Source: Lytechinus pictus (lineage: Eukaryota > Echinodermata > Echinoidea > Temnopleuroida > Toxopneustidae). From it: a stretch of 64,000 bases of DNA. The notes beneath the pieces were generated by a model. It had not been told where the DNA came from. It saw only the letters and a program-made list of their open reading frames with translations, and ran no database searches. Where the stretch lies: contig NC_087252.1 in the NCBI RefSeq assembly GCF_037042905.1, positions 19,671,701-19,735,700 of the forward strand. The letters run 5' to 3'. Positions 56,955 through 64,000 of this stretch are shown in pieces. Each line of letters begins with the position of its first letter. Positions within the stretch are counted from its first letter, which is position 1. Position numbers and translations under genes: made by a program.

Positions 56955-57650
56955 ATCTGGACAATATTTAAGTACTTTAGAATTGAATAGGATCCCGGAA
57001 TAGGATGCATAATATATTCCTATCAATTAATATGAGCGCAAATCGCGAGCAGAAATTTTTAGTATACTGTCATGAAAAGGGTATTTTATGTAGTTTGTTA
57101 GAATTAATATAGAGGTCTAAACAACCTCCCAATCAAAATGTAAGCGCGCAGCTGATACGTTTTGATAATCAGGCCTGAAAGTGGGAATAATTTTGATAAC
57201 TTTATGGCATACACGAAAAGAATAATGAACTTGACAAATCAAAAAATGCAAGCGCGTGGCGCGTCGATTTTGATTAGCAGACCATATAACGAACTTTTAC
57301 ACGGCAGAGCACTTTTAAAATCAACTATAATGAAGGCTAAGTTATGTTTCGTATGCTAACTTCAAAACTTTACATTTTAAGCTCCAATATGAACCTATTG
57401 AGCAAGATATCTCATCGAACAAGCAATGCAAGCGCGAACGAACATTTTATATAGTGACATCAAATATTTTTTTTCCAAGTCTTCCCCTCAGCTTATTTTA
57501 TTTACTCGCCTTCCTCCTCTGTTTCCCCTTCTTTTCTCCTCTCTTTTCCCAACTTCTTTTTTTCTTCTTTCTTTTCCCCATTTTACCTTTATGCTCCGCC
57601 AATAAGGGGGGGGGGGGGGGGAGGAAGGGAGTGGCCTGGACCCGCCTATG
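56955..57650. mobile_element. Older relative of the hAT-like element to its right
   Basis: Shares AGCGCGAA-type motifs (57030, 57250, 57428) and CAAGTCTTCCCCTCA followed by a CTTCCTCCTC pyrimidine stretch with 57840-58260. Ends in a long G-run near 57607. Boundaries are uncertain. Confidence 0.5.
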
Positions 57651-57659
57651 GGTATACAG

Positions 57660-58406
57660 CAGTGGCGTAGCTAGGATTTTTTTCCTGGGGGGGGGCACCA
57701 TTTTTTCCGGTGTGTGTGTGTATGTGTCACAAGGGCGGATCCGACTATCGCCAATAGGGGACGGGGCCCGAAATTATCTTCACCTATATTTTCCCCGATC
57801 AGTCACTTCTTAGTTTTATTCTTATAAAACAACATAAACATAAATAATCTCATAAGCCTTATAAAAAGTTTGAGCGCGAAGCGTGAGCGATTTTTTTTTA
57901 TAACTTTCATGTATTTTGTCCTGAAAATTTAACATTCTGGGGCCTCTGGGCAATGTTATGTATGATCCTGAACAAGATTCGTATGTAACTAGATGATTAC
58001 TGCGAACGCCAAGCGCGAGCAGAAATTTATATTAACTGTTCTAGCATTATCGAAAAGGGACCTGTTAAGGACTGCTTACAGTTACCCACGAAGACGGTAT
58101 ATATTTCAATAATAGGAGCGTGAAGCGCGAGCAAAAAATTTATATAGTAACATGAAAGATTTTTTTTTGCAAGTCTTCCCCTCACATTATTTCATTCACT
58201 CCTCTTCCTCCTCTTATTTTCCTTTTCTTTTTTTCTTGTCTTTCTCCTTCTTTTCTTTTTTTCTTTTTTTCTTTTTCCTTTTTTATTGATCTGCCAATTT
58301 TTTTCAGGGGGGGGGGGCACCTGGGGGGGGGGGGGGCACACCAAATTATAGGGGGGGGGCACGTGCACGTGCACCCAGCCCCCCACCCCCCGTTGCTACG
58401 CCACTG
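57660..58406. mobile_element. hAT-like MITE (747 bp) with perfect 8-bp duplication
   Basis: Termini CAGTGGCGTAGC and GCTACGCCACTG, flanked by GTATACAG at 57652-57659 and 58407-58414. G-runs lie just inside both ends. Internally, GAGCGCGAAGCGTGAGC-type motifs recur near 57870, 58008 and 58110, each preceding an AT-rich stretch. Noncoding. Confidence 0.9.
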
Positions 58407-58639
58407 GTATACAGCTGTATTCTTGCCAGTTTGGATAGTTGTTGTTGTATATTTCTTATAGTCACATAATTATCTGGGGTGAAATAAAAAAAGAGTAAAT
58501 GTATTCCCGGTCGAGTCGTATCTGATGAAATTTAATTAAGTCAGGTTTAGGAAAAAAAATCACTGCGTCTAAATGACGTCAGGGCGAGATAATTTACAAT
58601 ATCACCGTCTTTTGTATTCGGGAGACATCTATGATTGTT

Positions 58640-58900
58640 TACCTCTGATGAAAAGGGGATACGCTCCAATGGCCACGCCCTTGCACCGCAAAGCACCAAC
58701 GTCCCCTATTCATTGAAACCTGATGAAACGGGGCGACACACCGGTGCACCGCTGTCGCACCGGGACGAAATCCAATCGTTTCACTGGTACATTCTTTTCT
58801 TTCATTACAGCTTCGCGTGTAACCAAAATCAATGAAACTTCTCTTTCAAGGAATAAGTGGCGCTATATAAGCATAAGAAGGATTTCTACTTTTAGAATGT
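58640..58900 (+). promoter_or_regulatory. Candidate promoter of the EGF-domain gene
   Basis: CTCCAATGGCCACGCCC near 58665 contains a CCAAT box and a CACGCCC (GC/KLF-type) box. GCGCTATATAAGCA near 58860 contains a TATA-like element. The surrounding GC-rich patch is unusual here. About 400 bp separate it from the start codon at 59263, so either the leader is long or transcription starts closer to 59120. Confidence 0.4.
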
Positions 58901-59262
58901 TGATAATTGAATGACATAGGTAGAACATCGCTAGGGGAGATTTCTCTAGCATTGACAGAGAAGTTAGTCAGTTTAATAATACGATAGTTGGAAAAGTTTG
59001 AAGAGCCAACCGGTCGGGAGCTGTCTGCGGAACGCCCATAACTTTCGGAGCGGAAACCACTTGCTTTGCAAAGCCGGTGCAGATCGAGGAGCAAAACATG
59101 TAACAGTTAAAACGGAATTATCAGTTCGTTCAGCGATCGCGACTTGGAATTTATATTTGAGAGCCTAAACAGAAGGAAAACAGACCGGAGCTTTGTCTTT
59201 GCAGACTGTCAGTCTCTGTGCCGAGCGAGGTTTTGTTTTGAAGAAGGAAGAAAAAAGAAAAG

Positions 59263-61292
59263 ATGTCATCCAATATTTTGGGGATCTACCTTTTGTTGGC
59301 ATCAGTTAGCATGTTATGCATCTGCATAGATGGTAAATATGTGTATTTCATGAACATATAAATGATTCAGTTTGTAAAAATATAAAGTGAATTGATATTC
59401 ACAATTTGAGGTAAAAGGGGGAGGGGCAGGGACGCACCCATGGACACACCCCTCTTGGGAAAGATACTGTGTCTTGAATTTGGTGCTTGAGAGTTGATAC
59501 ACTGATAGTGTATCTCCATTTTCCTACGTGCATTTTAACTTGATTGTGGATCTATCGTGATCCCCATTTATTTCAGAGCGAAGTCTACTGCAACAACAAA
59601 AAGATGTAGCAATCATGAGATACACTGAAAATGTCGTCAAAATCAAAATGTACTGTATGGCAGCTTAATGGCAGCTATGGCATATCAATGTTTTTCTTAT
59701 TTCCAGTAAATAATAGATTGCCCATTTGCCTAAAATGTGAGTCATAATTAATTTTAATTTGATTCAGTCTGCAGTTACATTTCATTTATGATTTTAAAAA
59801 GTACAAAATAATAAAAAGCTGATCGTTTAGAATTCATATCTAACACATAATTGCTTAATAATACTCTAACTGTAAGATTACTGGGAGTGGGAAATTATAT
59901 TTCTTCATATATCAGTTAATATAACACATAAAAAATATAGTGAATTGGTTTCCTCATATACATACTGTGCCAGTCTGACATGTGCTATTTTGTGATAAAA
60001 AAATAAACAATAATTTTAGAATGTCTTAAAATATTTTACATACTATTAGTGACAGTTTCAATAGTCACTATTCTGAGATCAAGTAAGATATAAGATCAAA
60101 TAAGTTTTCAAAGCCATAACAACACATTATATTTACAATGTAAAATCAGTTTGAGAAAGGGGATGGTATTATGAAATCATGCCTTTTCTTTAACAAGTCA
60201 ATCTGAACACTATCTCCCATTTTACTCTAATTGGAACATTATTGGGTCTTGAAATTAATAAACGTATGCGTAAATATAAAAAGAAATACATGCTATGATC
60301 TTAAATCTATCAGTGTTCTGCTCATTTTGATTTTGATTTTGATTTTTTTTTTATTCAAGTCAAGCTATTTTTGGTTTTGACTTTATTCTACAAATTTTAG
60401 ATAAATTGCATCTTAGAAATATATTCAGTCTTTCTGTATGTAATCGTAATAATGATGTTGTGAAGATAACAATGATGATAGTAATGTTAATACTACTACT
60501 ACTTTAATATAACGATGATGATGATTGTGGTGGTGATGATGATGATGGGGATGATGATGATGATAATGATGAAGATGATGATAATGATGATTATGATGAT
60601 GATAGTGATGATGATGATAATGGTGATGATGATGGTGATCATGGTGATCATGATGGCGATGATGATGATAGTTATGATGATGATGATGATGATGGTGATG
60701 ATGATAATAATTATGGTGGTGATGATGGTAATAATTATGGTGGTGATGATGGTGATCATGGTGATCATGATGACGATGATGATGATGGCGATGATGGTGA
60801 TGATGGTGATGATGATGATGATGGTGGTGATGATGATATATACAATGATTGGATGATAAGGGTTTCGAGAGACCAAAATGTCCTTCATTTTTTACCGATG
60901 ACCTCTTTTGTTTGTCTTGTCAGAAAAACTTGCTGCACCCTGTAAAGTGAGACTCCAACTCGGCACCTGGCATTGATATAAAATGATGGTGATATCAATA
61001 ATGAAATGCTCTGCATACAAGGGCCCTGGAACAGTTTTCAAAGTTGGGGGGGGGGGCTGGAATGGTTTTGGAAAAAAGTGGGGGGCTCCGCTTTCGCGGC
61101 TCCTGGCATACAATGTGTATTCAATACCATTTCATTCATTCACTGAGAGTATTGTTGACATTAGTTCATTGAAACAAATGAAATATTTTACAGGTTTTTG
61201 CTCTGATAACACGGATTGCAGAAATGGAGGCGTTTGTTCATCTATGAATGTATGCGAGTGCACCCCCACCTGGACTGGGCCTACATGTGAAT
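59263..61292 (+). CDS. Secreted EGF-domain protein, first two coding exons (partial)
   Basis: Exon 59263-59332 encodes MSSNILGIYLLLASVSM followed by L-C-I-C-I-D, a typical signal peptide. It ends at a GTAAAT donor in phase 1. Exon 61194-61292 follows TTTTACAG, is exactly 99 nt, and encodes one complete EGF-like module with cysteines at residues 26, 32, 38, 44, 46 and 55 (spacing C-x5-C-x5-C-x5-C-x-C-x8-C) and the conserved G-G and W-x-G-P-x-C. It ends in phase 1 at GTAAGT. One EGF module per phase 1-1 exon is the usual layout of multi-EGF genes such as fibropellins, Notch ligands or tenascin-like proteins. The module lacks the D-x-D/N-E start of calcium-binding EGFs. No later exon was recognised in the remaining 2.7 kb, so the family cannot be named. 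The start codon follows AAAGAAAAG and is the first in this exon leading into the hydrophobic segment. Confidence 0.8.
60509..60840 (+). repeat. (GAT)n/(GGTGAT)n microsatellite in the EGF-gene intron
   Basis: Imperfect GAT array of about 330 bp with interspersed GATCATGGTGATCATGATG blocks (two copies, near 60636 and 60751). Poly-Met and poly-Ile frames across it are artefacts. Confidence 0.95.
61019..61106. mobile_element. Short GGGCCCTGGAACAG element, related to 3503-3658
   Basis: Shares GTTTTCAAAGT, GGTTTTGGAAAAAAGTGGGG and a CGCTTTCGCGGCTCCTGG-like right end with the copy near 3.5 kb. Ends about 90 bp before the EGF exon. Confidence 0.6.
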
Positions 61293-61299
61293 GTAAGTA

Positions 61300-61640
61300 T
61301 ATTTGATTTGATTTATTTATTTCCACATTCCAAGAACAGAAGTACAAGTGTAATAATTTTTTCTGAGCGTATCAATAAGCAAATGATATAGTGAATAACA
61401 TATATGCAACATACATTCTAACAATCTAATTGAAAAAATATTTATACCTGATAAATTTCCCTTTTTTTAATTATTAAAACAAATAGCAGAAAAAAAATAT
61501 ATACATGTATCGACACTATACATTTTGAAATGTGGGAGACCTCCATCTTAAGCTTAGAGCGTGAAATTGATACAGGCCTCAAAAGGAAAGGGGAAGGAAA
61601 ACCAGACAAACAGTGCAATAAGTGCAATGTAAGTATATAA
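61300..61640 (-). mobile_element. Probable retroelement 3' region
   Basis: TTTGATTTGATTTATTTATT at the left reads as an A-rich simple-repeat tail on the - strand, followed by a unique body. Similar tail organisation is seen at 11991 and 63770. No coding sequence. Confidence 0.3.
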
Positions 61641-61794
61641 AACTCATTCCATGATGGTTAGTCTTCAAATACAGACCCAAATTTGACACTTACAATCATA
61701 CTATGTCTATTGTCTAGAGTGTACACTTGACTCCAAACTGTCATCAATAACTAATAAATACCTATTTCCTGAAACTTTGACATTAGGGTATCAA

Positions 61795-62085
61795 GCATCA
61801 CTGATCAAGTGGCCTGAATTTCAGGAGAGATAATTAAGTTCAAAGGTCATTGAGGGTCAATGAACTTGGACCATATTGTGGTCTCCATGTAAAAAAAAAC
61901 CTATCCAAAGTTTGAGATTTTGAATTTTCAAGATCAGTTTGAAATCTTTGGAGAGATAATTAAGGTCAAGTGTCATTTAGGGTCAGTGGACTTGGACCAT
62001 GTTGTGGTATCCACATAAAAACACAAGTTTATCCAAAGATTGAAAGTTTTAATTTTCAAGATAAGTTTGAAATCTTTGGTCTTTA
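61795..62085. repeat. Diverged relatives of the AGGTCA array
   Basis: Two units with CAAAGGTCATTGAGGGTCAA and CAAGTGTCATTTAGGGTCAG, each followed by TGRACTTGGACCAT and GTTTATCCAAAG-type sequence, as in 21390-22325. The DR1 core is degraded. Confidence 0.65.
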
Positions 62086-62117
62086 TTCTATTACGCTTTG
62101 ATTGAATGGTAATCAAG

Positions 62118-62727
62118 TACCGTAAGGGCACTAGTATTCAACCCGTTTGGAGAGTTTCCTCAAATATATAGAAATATAGAATTTTCCTGAATTTCAGACC
62201 CGTCTTATTTCCAAGAGCAAATGCTGGTTATTCTTTTTCCGTTATTTTTTTCTTCAACCAGTTGACTGTGTGCGCGGGCGATCGAATTATACGGCGACGG
62301 ATTTTGGTACTAGTATTCAACCCGTCGGCACTAGTATTCAACCTAGCGATGAAAGATGGCCCTGTCTCTCAATCTGCCCTTGTCCCATCCGACTATGGAC
62401 TAGACCATTTGAGATGAGACCAAACAGGGAATTAATCAAAGCCAGAGACTTACATAGATCTAGATCTAATTTAGCAATCTAAACCCTTTTGAGATTTGCT
62501 ATCAATCCTCACTAGGTTGAATACTAGTACCATTCAGTGCAAAAGGCCGTCGCCGCATAATTCGATCCTCCGCGCATACAGTCGACAGATTGACAAAGAA
62601 AATATCGACAACAGATTACCCTGGAAATAACAAAGGTGTGAAATTAAGATAAATTCCCTATTTCTAAATATTTTGGGGAATATGTCAAAATCTTTGAATT
62701 ATGCCGGGTTGAATACTAGTACCCATA
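62118..62727. mobile_element. Palindromic element with iterated ACTAGTATTCAACC
   Basis: GGCACTAGTATTCAACCCG at the left end is inverted at the right (GGGTTGAATACTAGTACCC). Inner arms also match: GGGCGATCGAATTATACGGC against GCCGCATAATTCGATCCTCC, and CAACCTAGCG against CTAGGTTG. Five ACTAGTATTCAACC copies occur in both orientations. A TACCGTA word flanks both sides. The 70-codon frame inside is not called. Confidence 0.7.
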
Positions 62728-63439
62728 CTGCATACGGTATACCCTTTTCATATTAAATGGGCAATGATAAAGAGATAATATTTTATATTTCAATGTCACA
62801 AAGTCAAATTCTCCTGTTACGGGCCTATTGAATTACATAACGCAGGTGAAATTGACATGGGTGTTCCACTAAATGTTGAAATCTTGAATAGGGTAAGAAA
62901 CAATATGAGTGGTTTTGTGCTTGTTTTAAAACCCTTTCACTGTTTGAATACAGCAAGTTATACACTTCTTTTCACAGGAAATTCCTTTCTGTACTTTTGA
63001 ATACAAAATTATTATGTTTGCTAAATTTTTGCAACAAAATTCATATGTTTGCCAGCGGGAGATTCATAAGCCACACTGATCGAGTCAATATTTGCATGAG
63101 TGACTTTATTGCTGGTAATTGTGACCAAGCATGTAGCTAAATTGAAAAACATCTCAATAATTGGTATTGGTTCGTATCTATCAGACGCTGAGTTTAGTGC
63201 AACAGATTTTAATTACGAGTCCATTTTAGTTGGATTAGATTAGTCGTTTGTGATTGTGTACTATCTGTCTCTTGCAACAGAAGTAGCTAATTGATTTTCT
63301 TTATCTTATGTCAGTTGAGTAGCCTGGTACTGCATGCATAAGACCTGCTTTTTCACTGTAGTGATTCCCCTGTCACAGTAAGTTCTCATGAAATGTCCAT
63401 TATCCAGGCTTCAGTTAAATAATAGTAAATCATATACTA
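62728..63439. other. No supported feature
   Basis: Probably intron of the EGF-domain gene if it continues. I found no further cysteine-rich exon. Confidence 0.4.
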
Positions 63440-63708
63440 GTAGGATTTATATAGCGCATGTATCCACCTTGTTAGGTGCTCAAGGCGCTTCTATATATTA
63501 CCCCGGCTAAGCTAGTCTACCGATTCTGGAGCTCACAGCTTTTTTGAGGCCTTTCTTCCTGCCGGTACCCATTTACCTCACCTGGGTTGAGTGCAGCACG
63601 ATGTGGGTAAATTGTTTTGCTGAAGGAAAACATGCCATGGCTGGGTCTCGAACCCACGTCCCACAGATTGAAAGACGAGAGTCTTAACCACTAGACCACG
63701 ACGCCCCC
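63440..63708 (-). mobile_element. Complete tRNA-derived SINE
   Basis: On the - strand, GGGGGCGTCGTGGTCTAGTG (A box) and GTTCGAGACCCAGCC (B box) head a body with TGTTTTCCTTCAGCAAAACA, CCCAGGTGAGGTAAATGGGT and GCGCCTTGAGCACCTAACAA. It is the best-preserved copy of the family seen at 45726 and 7995. The tRNA-like head lacks a paired acceptor stem, so it is not a tRNA gene. Confidence 0.88.
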
Positions 63709-63769
63709 AATATGGCCAAGTGGCCAAGTTGATATATGTTGGAAAATTGGTATACCAGTTACCATCAAT

Positions 63770-64000
63770 TAATTCAATTCAATTTATTCAACCGTAAAAA
63801 TATGTATATACAAATCATACAGTGTACATAATTATGCAATAAATAGTACAAAATATGGCTAGGACCATAAAAAAAGCAAACTGTTTGTAGAGAATGGCCC
63901 CCAAAACAATAGCATTGACAAAATTTACAATTAGAAACAGAAAACTAACAAAATACAAACAAACTTTATCAGCAGATATAAATGCAAATACATAAATACA
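63770..64000 (-). mobile_element. Probable retroelement 3' region, cut by the window end
   Basis: AATTCAATTCAATTTATTCA reads as the simple-repeat 3' tail of a - strand element whose body runs beyond the window. Confidence 0.3.

Overview
This is AT-rich eukaryotic nuclear DNA with spliced genes, long introns and very dense transposon debris. The eS19 protein sequence, the tacatgta-rich background and the dispersed repeats suggest a marine invertebrate deuterostome. An echinoderm, probably a sea urchin, is my best guess, but this is inference. There is no operon structure, no CRISPR array, and no free-standing tRNA or rRNA gene that I can support.

Three gene models hold up. (1) Ribosomal protein S19 (RPS19) on the + strand has coding exons at 19232-19409, 20104-20172 and 24604-24800, a poly(A) signal at 25105, and a possible TOP-type leader exon at 15626-15654. 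(2) A seven-exon gene on the - strand (43218 down to 35173) encodes 351 aa that resemble the Cut8/STS1 nuclear-proteasome tether. (3) The first two coding exons of a secreted EGF-domain gene lie on the + strand (59263-61292) and run on past what I can follow. Two broken genes are also present: a histone H1 pseudogene (34378-34598, -) and a decayed non-LTR reverse transcriptase (about 47760-49545, -).

Most of the rest is mobile DNA. There are several families of 0.2-0.8 kb inverted-repeat elements flanked by TTAA (Kolobok- or piggyBac-like), one flanked by TTA (Harbinger-like), and hAT-like elements with perfect 8-bp target duplications (54129-56253 and 57660-58406). A 962-bp palindrome with an 8-bp duplication lies just upstream of the RPS19 coding region (16306-17267). 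A 7.5-kb foldback element (43641-51169) has arms made of 386-bp units carrying RFX X-box motifs. A 1.7-kb element (27834-29561) has arms that iterate an ACGCATAATGTCGCA motif.

Layout: 1-15.6 kb is repeats and featureless intergenic DNA; 15.6-25.1 kb is RPS19; 25-35 kb is nested transposons and the H1 pseudogene; 35-43.2 kb is the Cut8-like gene; 43.6-51.2 kb is the foldback element; 51-58.4 kb is hAT-like and other inverted-repeat elements; 58.6-61.3 kb is the start of the EGF gene; 61.3-64 kb is repeats and a SINE. The most interesting signals are transposon-borne regulatory motifs (RFX X-boxes, nuclear-receptor DR1 sites, POU octamers) and the palindrome that places two mirror-image, outward-pointing first exons beside RPS19.
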